DNA of 64,000 nucleotides, taken from contig JAUJYN010000038.1 in assembly GCA_030737835.1 (NCBI GenBank), positions 434,001 through 498,000 of the forward strand, in the 5' to 3' direction. Position 1 is the stretch's first letter, and the number at the start of each line of letters is the position of its first letter. The DNA is from Acorus gramineus (taxonomy: Eukaryota; Streptophyta; Magnoliopsida; Acorales; Acoraceae). A model generated the notes under the pieces. The model worked only from the letters and a program-made list of their open reading frames with translations, did no database searches and had not been told where the DNA came from. Shown here one piece after another: positions 38,534-48,185 of the stretch. The translations under genes were made by a program, and so were the position numbers.

Positions 38534-38583
38534 GGCTTTGTGATCGAGAGAAATAGAGGGTTAGAGGAGCAACAGAACGCCAT
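30072..38583 (-). CDS. Glyoxalase I / VOC family protein, probably plastid-targeted
   Basis: Five exons join in frame: 38583-38533 (tentative), 35031-34863, 31938-31855, 31741-31538 and 30163-30072, giving about 199 aa. Residues about 76-197 are one vicinal-oxygen-chelate domain: SIHHVGILCQNLERSLDFYQ, LPYRGAWLWVGSEMIHLMEL, PEHGGRDRHACIAIRD and RPAIFARDPDGNALEFTQV. His and Glu residues of these blocks are the usual metal ligands (HH at 81-82, the HLMEL Glu, DRHAC His, ALEF Glu). It closely resembles Arabidopsis At5g57040, annotated as a lactoylglutathione lyase/glyoxalase I family protein. The N-terminus (MAFCCSSNPLFLSITKP, then a basic Ser-rich stretch) looks like a transit peptide. Exon 1 is inferred only from frame, composition and a GT; an alternative start is the Met in exon 2 at INMPSTKSN. 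Confidence 0.88.
30780..31215. repeat. Inverted-repeat-like segment rich in GACACG/CATGTC motifs (intron 4)
   Basis: The left part (GGCACGACACGACATGGACAC) and right part (GACATGTATCAAACATGTCTGTCACACGTCC) carry short complementary GTGTC/GACAC words. This is a common look for degenerate plant MITEs. Ends were not resolved. Confidence 0.3.
31791..31832. repeat. (TA)n microsatellite in intron 3 of the glyoxalase gene
   Basis: An uninterrupted TA tract of about 42 bp lies within the 113-bp intron between exons 3 and 4, close to the exon 3 donor. Confidence 0.9.
32489..33267. mobile_element. hAT-like MITE in intron 2 of the glyoxalase gene
   Basis: Both ends carry CAAGGGCGGA (left CAAGGGCGGAGCTACAG; right, reverse complement, CAAGGGCGGAACCATGA). 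The flanks GTTAGTAT (32481-32488) and TTTAGTAT (33268-33275) match at 7 of 8 bases, fitting an 8-bp hAT target duplication. The 779-bp interior is AT-rich and non-coding. Confidence 0.75.
33850..34480 (+). pseudogene. Copia pol remnant in intron 2, antisense to the host gene
   Basis: The frame around 33892-33925 reads VVYVDDIV, the catalytic RT box. Downstream pieces read GTKIIDTPMHPNTKLTENRR and SLAGVLMYLT, then RNase H-region fragments, with stops and frameshifts between them. No LTRs are attached. Confidence 0.65.
36610..36935 (+). pseudogene. LINE reverse transcriptase remnant in intron 1
   Basis: The frame contains LCQGDPPSQLLFILVSNVI, a variant of the LINE RT motif 'RQGDPLSPxLFILV'. 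About 70 codons later comes FKMASGLRINCKES, the usual 'SGLKINxxKS' motif. The catalytic FADD box between them is lost in a frame disruption. Confidence 0.65.
37250..37810 (-). repeat. Two related LTR-type repeat copies with a PBS-like site
   Basis: Two diverged copies (about 37283-37450 and about 37630-37790) share a 'caag...gatat..tctgcttg' start, a 'gccatgt...acatataag' middle and a 'gatgtgtgactaa.ctcatgg' end. Between them, plus-strand CTCTGATACCAA (37615-37626) is the complement of an initiator-Met PBS. This suggests LTR-leader debris on the minus strand. Confidence 0.4.
38497..38530. repeat. (GA)n microsatellite at the exon 1 donor
   Basis: This GA tract is a CT tract on the coding strand of the glyoxalase gene. 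It begins within three bases downstream of the proposed exon 1 donor (CCT|GTACTCTC). Confidence 0.85.
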
Positions 38584-38739
38584 TTTCAATTTCTTATTCT
38601 CTTCAAAACAAAAAAAGACAAAATTCTAACCTCCCTTGAGGGTGGCCAAGAACTCAGTTTTTACAGTGATGGTCTGCTCGCTCAATCAGGTCGGGGGCAA
38701 CGGATGGCCGCAAAAAAAACGGGGGAATATTATTGAGGA

Positions 38740-39016
38740 AAAAATTGATATAACTTTTTAAAAGTTAGCTAAGTAAGTCCGTTTTAGTTTTATAAAATTA
38801 AAAAATTATCACAGAACCCTGTGTTTTTTTTAAAAATAGTATTTCAGTATCTACCATCGCCACTTAATTAAATAAGCTTATTTTTAAAAAATCGATATAT
38901 CCCGCTATAAACTTATGAAAATCGTAAAAGATCCATATAAAATAGAAAAATCTCTTCAGATCCCTATCTTATTAGATAATAGGAATTTTTAATTTTAAGT
39001 TCTAGTAAACATGCCT
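38740..39016. repeat. Fragment related to the 7787-9225 inverted-repeat family
   Basis: The sequence ATTGATATAACTTTTTAAAAGTTAGCTAAG and the 'agatccctatcttatta' text resemble the arm at 7790-7880. Only one arm is present here. Confidence 0.4.
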
Positions 39017-39380
39017 ATTTAGGGATCGGTCCCTCACTTCTTCATATATCTTTTTTAGTCCCCATATTCAACCGCCTATTTGGTTTTTAGTCCCTCCGTC
39101 AAGCGTCCGTCCATACACCGTTAATTTGTGAAATGTGATTTTATTTTTAAGTCCCTATAAACTATGCTATTTAATGATCAGTTTCTGTAAACTATGTTAT
39201 TTAGTGATTAGTTCATGTAATCACTAAATAACATAGTTTACAGGGGCTTAAAAATAAATCACATTTCACAAATTAACGGTGTATGGACGGACGTTTGGCG
39301 GAGGGACTAAAAACCAAATAGGCGGTTGAATATGGGGACTAAAAAAGGAATATGAAGAAATGAGGGACCAATCCCTAAAT
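39017..39380. mobile_element. Hairpin MITE with ~165-bp arms
   Basis: The two halves are nearly perfect reverse complements: ATTTAGGGATCGGTCCCTCA on the left, TGAGGGACCAATCCCTAAAT on the right, and matching text to a central stem GTTATTTAGTGATTA...TAATCACTAAATAAC. The left arm has an extra ~30-bp duplication. It abuts the truncated end of LTR copy A. Confidence 0.85.
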
Positions 39381-39628
39381 AACATCGAAAAAGACAACAC
39401 AGACAATAAGGTAGCTGACATAATATATACAAATAGCGGAAGCTCAAACGACTGAGTCTGTAATTCAAAGACATATTACAGACCCGATACATAATCAACT
39501 GTCCTGTGAGAGCCAATATATATACAATGACATCCAAATACAAGTATGTGCCCAAGCACGGATAACAATATATACAATAAAAAAGGGATGCTGATGGTCT
39601 CTCACTCGCAGAACGTGACGCTGCTCCG

Positions 39629-39681
39629 CTACTGCTGTAGTGCCTCGGGGAGCTCCTCCTTCAGATCCGACTCAGATATAA
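39629..39681 (-). other. Acidic open frame after a splice-acceptor-like site (copy A)
   Basis: After TTTTTCTCCAG the minus strand reads, from the third base, ISESDLKEELPEALQQ followed by TAG. It aligns codon by codon with 54580-54632 and 61711-61769. Confidence 0.4.
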
Positions 39682-40520
39682 CTGGAGAAAAATATATGCG
39701 AGGGGTGAGCCACACGCTCAGTGAATAGCACAACCCATGCATCACAATTCATATTAACCTCAAATAATTTATAGCCCTTAAAAACCGGAGCAACTACACA
39801 TTCTAATGGGTCGTTTCATCGCCAACCCACCTCCCCCCTCACCCTCACCCTTTCCGGGGGGTGACATGGGCCTCTTGGGGCATACTAGACCGCTCTCCAC
39901 CCCTGGTCCACCCGGTAGCCTCTCCCACCCTCGTAGCCTCCACCTAGTCCACTCCCACTATCAGTACTGTCCGACACATCGGAGGTACCTACGGACGGGA
40001 GCCCTCTGTCAGGTCAGCCAACGCCGGGGAGTTCCTACATCGGATCCAACCAAAAGGAGAAGACAGCCTACTCACACGGATACGATCCTCTTGGATCCGT
40101 CGACACCGATTGTAACTCTACTAATGTCATGAATTCTCCAGAATTCCTCCAGGGCGCATAACTAAGATGCGGGGAAACATATATTATAACAACGAGGTTA
40201 TAATATTCTCTAAGGCATGCTTATAACTATATGCTCTCAGTTTTATTTAATTAGATTAAACTAGATGGGGAACATGCATAGCTCGGGGCTTTTCAATTAA
40301 AGGACAAGGTGACTAAACATGCATAGGCCGCTATACATGATATACGGGTGCGTATCCCTAGCATACAAAGTCTAAGGTGACATGTATATATCATATTAAT
40401 CATGCATGCATAGCTTTACATTTATTAAATGTTAATACACAACTATGGTGCCCCAGGGGAGGGCAATGCACGCCTACGTGCATCGAACGCCTCCCTACTG
40501 GGTTGGATTGTCCCACTCAC

Positions 40521-40556
40521 CGAAGCCCGGGTCGTTGCGTGACTGTCCGTCAAGAT
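40521..40556 (-). other. Putative 36-nt mini-exon (copy A)
   Basis: It is bounded by CTTGCAG upstream and GTGAGTGGG downstream on the minus strand. The same length and borders occur in copies C and E; the sequence is ATCTTGACGGAC in all three at its start. Confidence 0.45.
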
Positions 40557-40629
40557 CTGCAAGACATAGGCATTTAATACGGTGAGTAAACTACACAAAT
40601 ACATAATAAATTTACTAGAAATACCCAAT

Positions 40630-41060
40630 ACTCGGACAAGCATGCATACGGGCCCGCACGCACGCGCGTACGCACGCGAGTCCGAGTGCCCCGACACTCT
40701 CCCGAACCCACGGGCAGCCATATGCACGGCCACCCGCACGCGCACGCACGCACGCACCCTTGCACCCCGGGCGCACTGCCGCGCCCCTGCCCGCGCGCCC
40801 AGACGCGCTGCTGCGCCCCTGCCCGCGCGCCCAGACACGCTGCCACGCGCGCGTGCACGCTCTCGCGCGATCTCGCACACCGCGCGTCTAGCCCTGTGCG
40901 TACCTGCGCATACTGCGCCCCTGCGCAGCACTCCGCGCACACGCCCGTGCGACTGCATGTGCGCGCGCGCACCCGCCAGCGCACCCGTCTGCGCGCGCTA
41001 GCGCCTGACTCCGCACGCGCGCCCGAGCCCCCTCCACCCCCTCCTCAGCCCTCCCACACC
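40630..41060. repeat. CpG-rich alternating purine-pyrimidine block (copy A)
   Basis: Dense CGCG/CACG/GCGC text lies in an otherwise AT-rich region. Overlapping ORFs of 70-170 codons on both strands are by-products of the composition. Confidence 0.85.
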
Positions 41061-41917
41061 CCCCTAACACCCATGCAAGCATGCACAACCATTTACACAC
41101 CCTAATCAAGCATCTAAACTAGCTAGGGGAGGAGGAAAACTTACCCAAAGAGAGGAAGACCAAAGGGAGGAACTCGGGTGCCCTTTGCGCACCAAATCGC
41201 CGCCACCGAGACCACTCTCAGCCCTAAAATGGCTGAAAATAGGGGGGAAAAAGGGAAGCCATGAGAGGAGGTAGAGAAAGGGGAAAATCCAAAATAAAAA
41301 CCATGGAAAGATAGATCACAAGCTTACCTATCTTTTCCCCTTCAATGGCTTTCTATTTCAACTCCTCCTACTAGGTCTAATGGGGGAAACAAAGAGAGGG
41401 AGTGGTGGATTTGATTGTGTGTGAGAGAGAGAGATGAAGAGAAGAATGAAGGAAAGAAGGGGGACGCCTAAATGGGGCTCACACACACACACACACTCAC
41501 ACACTCACACACTTAGGGCAAATTAGGGTTTTTGGTGAGGTTTGACCTTGGGTCAACCCAACCACACAAACAAACAAAAACATTTGACCAAGTCAATAGT
41601 GAAACTTGACTTGGTCAAAGTCATCTTTGACTTGGTGAAGTCCCCCTTTGACATTCCCGCTTGGTCAAAACCCGGATACGATTCAGAACTGCCAAATTCT
41701 GAAACGTTACCGGAATTCGATGAAATTTTTGTGAGTGGCTTGAAATGGCACCAGGACACATAATGTGCAGTTAGATTTTCAATCGGAGTTCTCAAGCTCA
41801 TGATGATAGCTAAAAGTCCAAAATTTTAGCGGTTCCGATCGAAAAAAGAAAAAGTTGAAAAACTGTCAGAAATGTCCCAAAGGTGCCCAGAAGGCTAAAA
41901 GTGACACATATATAACA

Positions 41918-43087
41918 GCAGAAGCAGGGTTTTGTTCAAAAATGACAAACAAACAAGAATCTTGAAAATTTGTTGGGTTTGGCTGAACAAGAAAAGGTTT
42001 AGGCACGCAAGAAAAAGAAGAAGAAACATAGAAGAATGAAAGAGGGAGGAAGAGATGGAGGTTGGCCATTTTTTTGGCCTGGGGGAGGGTATTTTAGGCA
42101 TTTCAAGAGCCCAAAACGGTGATTAAGGATGAAATAAGAGCTTATACGAGTGAAACACTGATCAAATGAACCAAATGGAGCAATACCAAATCTCTTGATA
42201 GAACAAGATATTGCGTATTGCTCCTTCAACGACTCATATACACTACACTTACACTACACTAAGACCGAAGTCTTATCCATTTGTAGAAGGTGCTTCAACA
42301 GAAGCTAGGTCTAGAGGGAAGTTGTGAGCATTATGTGGATCTTCCCTAACCAAACCTCACGGCAACTAATCTCAGGGGCATCATTGCACGATTTATAGAT
42401 ATAACATGAGTATTTCTGTAATAACATAATTTAAAAGGGGAATACATGCAAAAAAAACCTTTCATTTTGTTTGGTGACGAATAAATCTATCTGATTTGAT
42501 GAATTTTGGAACATTTCCTGGATTGATCCATTTAGAAAAAAAATTTCTATCGAAATATATACCTTGATAATATGAATGTATGACACTAAAAATTGGGTGA
42601 AGGTAAGAATTTTTTGAAACGATTTGAATAAAACATAAAGTAATAATTGACGACACGTTATACCAAACTAAATTTTTACTCAAATTGTAAATGAAATTTG
42701 AGGTTATGTTTAAATAAGGGCTAGAGATGGCCTTATACACTAAATCTGTTTTGTAGTCTCGTCTATAACCCAGAGGCGATCCCTTAGATGACTATACACT
42801 ACTATGGAGGGAAAATCTCATGCTCTTTCCAAAGGCGTCACTGTCGGTATCGGATTTCAGAGGGACGGGTGGGGGGGGGGGGCTCTCGGAAAAGAGGGGG
42901 CCTCCTTTTTCCTTTGGGCGTGGGTGCGGCGTGTGTGGGGGTTTTTTTTTCAAGGGTTCATATCCGGTGCATGCCTTGGTAGGCTCGGTCGGATTGTATC
43001 TCGGAAGGGGTGGTGGGCGGTTTTCGTTCCTGGCTGAGGTGCCCGACAGCTCCTCAGGAGGATTCAGGGGTGTTTGTGATCGCCACC
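41918..43087. other. Non-coding DNA between LTR copy A and the probable Tat LTR
   Basis: No gene was seen. From about 43087 down to about 42800 the minus strand starts GGTGGCGATC and may be leader sequence that follows a Tat-type LTR (PBS-like). It includes a G-run near 42870-42882. The rest is unremarkable. Confidence 0.3.
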
Positions 43088-44117
43088 TGCTTTCTTAAAA
43101 AGCAGAAAAAGTTGGGTATGATTTGATCGCCTTCATGGGGGAGTTTGTGGGGTCTCCGCTCTAAGACACGGGCATGTCGTAAAGAGAGGTGAAAGACAGG
43201 AATCCTTTTCTGCTTTGGGAACTTGACTAAAGAAGGTTTTGGGAAATCAGGGTGTAGGTGAGGGTCGGCTAGTGGGGATTAGCCGCCTGGTAGGGGACGG
43301 CTAGTTAGCCGCCTGGTGCCTGGCTCAATTTGGGCAGAACCTAGGTAGGAAGTGGGTTAGGTTTTGGCAGGGGCTAAACTAGGTTTAACCTGGGTTTTTG
43401 GAGAGTGGATTTGGAATGTGTTTTGGTGTAGGAATTGAGCTTCCCTCTCTCTCTTTCTAAGGTTTTAAGTGGGGGGAGGGTTTGTGAGTGTGGGTATGGC
43501 TTAGGAAGGAATGGGTAATTTTTGAGTGATTGATGATGTATGGATATGTATTATATGCTTTGGATGCCCCCTATTTATAGTAAAAGAGGGGCAGGGGAGT
43601 GTCCACTAGACAATAGATCAAAATGGGTAATAAGGTGTTTGATTTGACCTTCCATTAGATCTTTGTTCTCTGACAGTGTCCAGGTGAGGGGCGGCTAGTT
43701 GAAACTAGCCGCCCAGTGAGGGGTTGTTACTCTCAAGTAGCCACATCCATCATGACCTGCCAAACGTCCCATCTTTGACAAGCGGTGGCTTAGGTCAGTT
43801 ACTGAGGTTGAACCGGCTGAGATGGGGCGGCTAAAGGGAACAATCCGCCGCAATCATGTTGCTTTATGTCCCATCCTAAGGAGGCGGTTTGGGGTCGGTT
43901 AGGGGGCGGCTAGTTGAAATTATCCACCCAATATGGGGCGGCTACTCTCAAGTAGCCGCCCCTGTCCAGGTTTTTAGATTTTTCTAAGTGTTGGACTTAG
44001 GGTTTCCGGTTTTGGTTTCTAAGGAAGTTTTTCATTAGATGTCCAAGTGTGGTCATTTCTAAATGTTACTTGAAGTAAATTTCATCTTTTTGGATGGTCA
44101 AAATTAGGGTATCTACA
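43088..44117 (-). repeat. Probable LTR of a Tat-lineage Gypsy element
   Basis: On the minus strand GAGGGACAAT directly precedes TGTAGATACCCTAATTTTGA (start 44117), which looks like a polypurine tract plus the LTR start. The proposed end at 43088 (AAAGCA) is followed by GGTGGCGATC, resembling the PBS area of Tat elements. It contains several GGCGGCTA palindromes. A second LTR was not found in the window, so this rests on motif recognition. Confidence 0.45.
43690..43962. repeat. GGCGGCTA...TAGCCGCC palindrome group
   Basis: A perfect example at 43935-43962 has 12-bp arms (GGGGCGGCTACT and AGTAGCCGCCCC) around CTCA. Another is at 43690-43713. Diverged copies lie at 43266-43285, 43297-43313, 44677-44700, 48192-48216, 52895-52952 and 52985-53042. 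Confidence 0.85.
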
Positions 44118-45639
44118 ATTGTCCCTCATCGGATAGAGTCTTTGTGTGAAACAGAAAGACTTCGATCGATGATAAGGAAAGAGACCCTTATTTTGGCCGG
44201 CCCGACCTTCAAGAAGTTTAGGACACATGACCAATACTATTTAGGGAGTTGATTTAGACTGTCAGAGGCTAGGTCTTGACTTGAATTTTCAACCGAAAGG
44301 ATGATCTAGGTGGAAGGCGGAAAAAGTAAAGTAGCGAGTGATCCAACCCTCAGACAGGGTTCTTAGCCATCATGCACGGAGCAGCCCGGCGTTAGTTTCC
44401 TTGTGCCTACCATACCCGTGCTTCAATAACTCGGCAAATCAAGGGGATGTCGCAGACAGAAAGCAAGTGAAGGTATTGAGTGGTGAATCGGATCATCCAA
44501 AGGATAGAATTTTCTGGAAAAAAACCAGAACTAAAGAAATTCGAACTGAATGGCATTGGAAATGTGGTAAAACTTCAAGAAAGTTGTGTTTGATCAAGTA
44601 GGATTTGGAAATAAACCAACACATGGCTGTTTGGTTTAGAAAACCTGGAAATAAGTGTGTTTTGGCAGAGGGCAGGGGGCGGCTAGTTGTGTTTAGCCGG
44701 CAGGGATGTTATGACTGTGTCATTTGGAGCGCTCTGTTTGAAAATTGGCTACATAATTTTTTCCTCGAAGTTATGTATTCCCAATTTGGTATTTGGATTT
44801 GATTTTGTTAAAATCCAAGATGAAGAGGTTTAAATATGATTTTATTATGAGATGTCCAGTTTTGAGTTAGCTTTCGTACAAAAGTGGAATTAGATCAACT
44901 GGATTCATGTAGTAAAAGTTATGGGTATTTTTCCAAGTATACCCCAGGGATGAAAATTCTGGCAGCAGCCCTGTTCTATGTTTAGCTCACATTTCGGAAT
45001 AGCTGAAGGGATTATGTGATCTTGGCATAAACATGAAAGTTGTAGATAATCTTCTTGGCTTTCCAACGGATTTTGAATTGTGCAATTCGGAGCTATATTG
45101 AGGAAGTTATGGCTGTTCTAGTGAAGCATGCTCAGAATTTCTAGTCAAGGATAAATGGGTCATTTCTATTCCTCCTCTAGATATTTATTTGCCAAAATAT
45201 CTTCTCTCCCTCTCTCTCCCACACCCCACGACAACATTTTTGAGCTCTCTCTTCCCCTCTCTCAAGGCCCCCAAGTGTTTGTTTTAATTCCCCAAAGAGA
45301 AGAGAAGGAGAAGGTGCAAGTGCAAGTCTGTGTTTGTGTAAGTGTTGTTGTTGTTGTTGATCTCCTCTCTCTCAAGTTCCCTTGCATGATCTTCCCCCCC
45401 CCCCTGATTTGCAGCCATGGGAGGGCTGAGGAGGCTGAAGAGGTGGTGGTGATAGTGCTAGTGGTTGAGGTGGCCGTGGGCGTGTCGAGAGCATCGCATC
45501 TCCCCCTTTCCGTTTCCCTCGTTCGGTAAGTCCTCTTCCCCTTCTTTTTGATTTTTAGGATTGTTGGGATGGTTGGGGAGGTCATGCATGCTATGCATAG
45601 GAGGTAGGGTGTGTGTGAGGGGTTGAGGAGGGTTAAAAG

Positions 45640-46180
45640 AGGGTTAGGGTTAGCTGGGCGCGCGTTGGGAGTTGTCTGCGCGCGGTCGGGTCGAGGGGTT
45701 AGGGTTAGGGCGCTGGCAGGCGCTGGCGGGCGCGCAGACGCGCGCGGGCACGTGCGCGGGAGCGCGCGGGTGCGCGCGGAGTGGGCACGCGGGTGCGCGC
45801 GGGCGCGCGCGAGCGTGCGCGCGTGGGGCAGTGCGCCTAGGCATGCGCCTGGGCACGGGGCTGGGGGCCAGTGCGCGGGCTCGCGTGCGTGCGCGTGCTA
45901 GGGGAATGCGCGGGGTTCTGCACGGGCGCGCAGTGCGCGCGAGGGTGCGCGGGCTGGACACGCAGTGCGCTCGGGCGAGCGCGAGTGTGCGCGCGTGCGC
46001 GGCAGCGTCTGGGTGCGCAGGCAGTTGCGCGACAGTGCGCCGAGGGTGCTGGGGCGCGTGCGTGCGTGCGTATGCGTGCGTGTGCGTGCGGGGGGCCATG
46101 CATGTGGCTGCCCGAGGGTTCGGGTAGGTGTCGGGGCACTCGGACTCACGTGCGTACGTGCATGCTCGCATGCGTGCGAG
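45640..46180. repeat. CpG-rich alternating block (copy B)
   Basis: This is GCGCGC/GTGCGTGCG text with many overlapping spurious ORFs, at the same relative position as in copies A, C and E. Confidence 0.85.
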
Positions 46181-46682
46181 TCTGTATGCATGCTTGTCCG
46201 AGTATTTGGTATTTCTAATGATTTCTATGTGTAAATTGTGTTGTTACTCACCAAATTGGATGCCCCTACCTTGCAGATCTCGTCGGATGGGATGCGCGAG
46301 GTCCCGGGTTGTAAAATGAGTGGTTCAATTCCAATCCCCCCCCCTCTCTAGGGATGCGCTCGACGTGCATAGGCGCGCGTCGCACATCGATGGGGCCCCC
46401 TAGCTATAATATGTAGATACCATATTAATGCAAGTTTGCTATGACATAACCAAGCCTTGATCTATGCATGTTTCCCATTTAGTTTAATTTAATTAAATCA
46501 AAATGAGAATATATTGTTATATGCATGCCTTAGAGAATATTGTAACCTTGTTGTTATAATATATGTTTCCCCGCATCTTAGTTATGGGCCCTGGAGGAAT
46601 TCTTGAGAATTCATGACATCAGTAGTGTTAGAAAGCGTTGTCGACGGATCCAAGAGGATCGTATCCGTGTGAGTAGGTTGTT

Positions 46683-47381
46683 TTCTCCCCTTCATTGGAT
46701 CCGAGTAGGGACTCCCCGGCATTGGAAAGCTGTCCTGACAGAGGGCTCCCATCTGTAGGTACCTTTGATGTGTCGGACGGTGCTGATCGTGGGAGTATAC
46801 TAGGTAGAGGCTACGGAGTGAGGGAGAGGCTACCAGTGGACCAAGGGTGGAGAGCAGCCTAGTCTGTCCCAAAAGGCCATGTCACCCCCTAAAGGGTGAG
46901 GGTGAGGGTGAGGTGGGTCGGCGATGTTATGACCCACTAGCTTGTACACTTTCTCCCGTTTAGGAACTTTAATTATTTTAAGGTTAATATGAGTGTGTTA
47001 CATAGATTGTTGTTATGCTTGTGTTGTGATATCTCCATAAGTGATTTTCGAGAGTAGTTGTTTTTCATTGGGTTCGCTTTGCGAACATGGGATCGTTCTC
47101 CTCTTCATTGGATCCGAGTAGGGACTCCCCGACGTTGGAAAGCTGTCCTGACAGAGGGCTCCCATCTGTAGGTACCTCTGATGCGTCGGACGGTGCTGAT
47201 CGTGGGAGTATACCAGGTAGAGGCTACGGAGTGAGGGAGAAGCTACTGGTGGACCAAGGGTGTAGAGCGGTGAGTTGAAGAGGCCGGGTTGTAGTTGTCC
47301 TAACAGAGGGCTCCCATCCGTAGGTACCACCGTGCATTCAGGAGCGTACTGATCGTGGGAGTATACCAAGTAGAGGCTACC
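46683..47381 (+). repeat. Internal tandem duplication in copy B (about 2.5 units)
   Basis: A ~165-180-bp segment (GGATCCGAGTAGGGACTCCC through GGACCAAGGGTG) occurs at about 46683-46862, again at about 47099-47281, and in part at about 47297-47381. Other copies carry a single version. Confidence 0.85.
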
Positions 47382-48185
47382 CGGGAGAGGGTTAACGAAT
47401 GATATTGATGAGGGTGAGGATGAGGCGAAGACACATCGCCGCGTGACCCATTCGTTGTTCGACCGTTCCCATAGTTGTTGGGTCCGGTCTCGTAATCGAT
47501 GTTCAAGGACATCGTTGGGTAGTTATCTAGATGTAGATGATCCAGTAGTGTTGTGTAGACCAGTAAATTCCGGGTCACTTCGACCGACGGTATGGTCTCT
47601 CCCCAAAAGTCCCAAGCGTCTCCCTCCGGGAGTGAGGGTAAGGGTGGGGTTGGTCGCGCTGCCGCGTGACCCTGTTATCCATGGGTTTCCACCCATGTTT
47701 TCCTGGAAAGGAAAGTGCTTATGTATTGAACTGTAGTATGGTGATTGGTTTCCAGGCACTCACTGAGCTTGTAGCTCACCCCTCGCATACTGTTTCTTTT
47801 CAGGGGCAGTGATGGGCGTGGAGTTGGAGTTTTCCTGTGGCGTGGTCTTATGGGCGTGGAGCGTTCTTCCGACGGATGGCGAGTGCGAGGCTGTCAGCAT
47901 TCCTAGAGTCATTTTATGTTTTGTAAATCGTGCATGTGGCACAGGTTGTATTTTCTTTGGTCTAGACTTGGCTCTCACAAGACAGTGATTGTGTATTTGA
48001 GTCTGTAATAATGTTTTTGATTTACAGACATTGTTTATATATTATGCTTCCGCTTTTCAGTCAGTTATCATTATCTTGCTTTGCCACCTTGTGTATTGTT
48101 GTTGGAGTCTTTATTGACCTCAGGTATTGATAGCTGATATTTTATTATTGCCACGTCTCGGGGACGGCCGCCCTGGGGCGTGACA

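Larger units (their letters stand above)
39381..41917 (-). mobile_element. Truncated long LTR, family 1 copy A
   Basis: The minus-strand start at 41917 (TGTTATATATGTGTCACTTT) is identical in form to copies C and E. The far end lacks roughly the last 120 bp, including the GGGGCGTGACA terminus. It contains the CpG-rich block, the 36-nt mini-exon signals and the conserved 'cactgagcgtgtggctcacc' segment. It has no polyprotein. The truncation coincides with the hairpin MITE. Confidence 0.8.
44707..48185 (+). mobile_element. Solo LTR, family 1 copy B
   Basis: It starts TGTTATGACTGTGTCATTT and ends GGGGCGTGACA. The 5-bp target duplication AGGGA is at 44702-44706 and 48186-48190. At 3479 bp it contains a CT-rich leader with a GGTAAGTCC donor-like site near 45524, a CpG-rich block, and the acceptor of the mini-exon at 46276 (the donor is lost). 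It also carries a triplicated segment and a 'cactgagcttgtagctcaccc' block near 47758. There is no polyprotein. It split a GC palindrome unit of the host Tat element. Confidence 0.88.

Noticed and set aside
40443-41109. Seven overlapping ORFs on both strands in copy A
   Set aside because: Low stop frequency in GC-rich alternating sequence; no shared protein between copies.
45155-45529. 124-aa plus-strand ORF in copy B with Val-rich tail
   Set aside because: It is the CT-rich leader of the LTR up to the donor-like site. The translation is low complexity and not shared with other copies.
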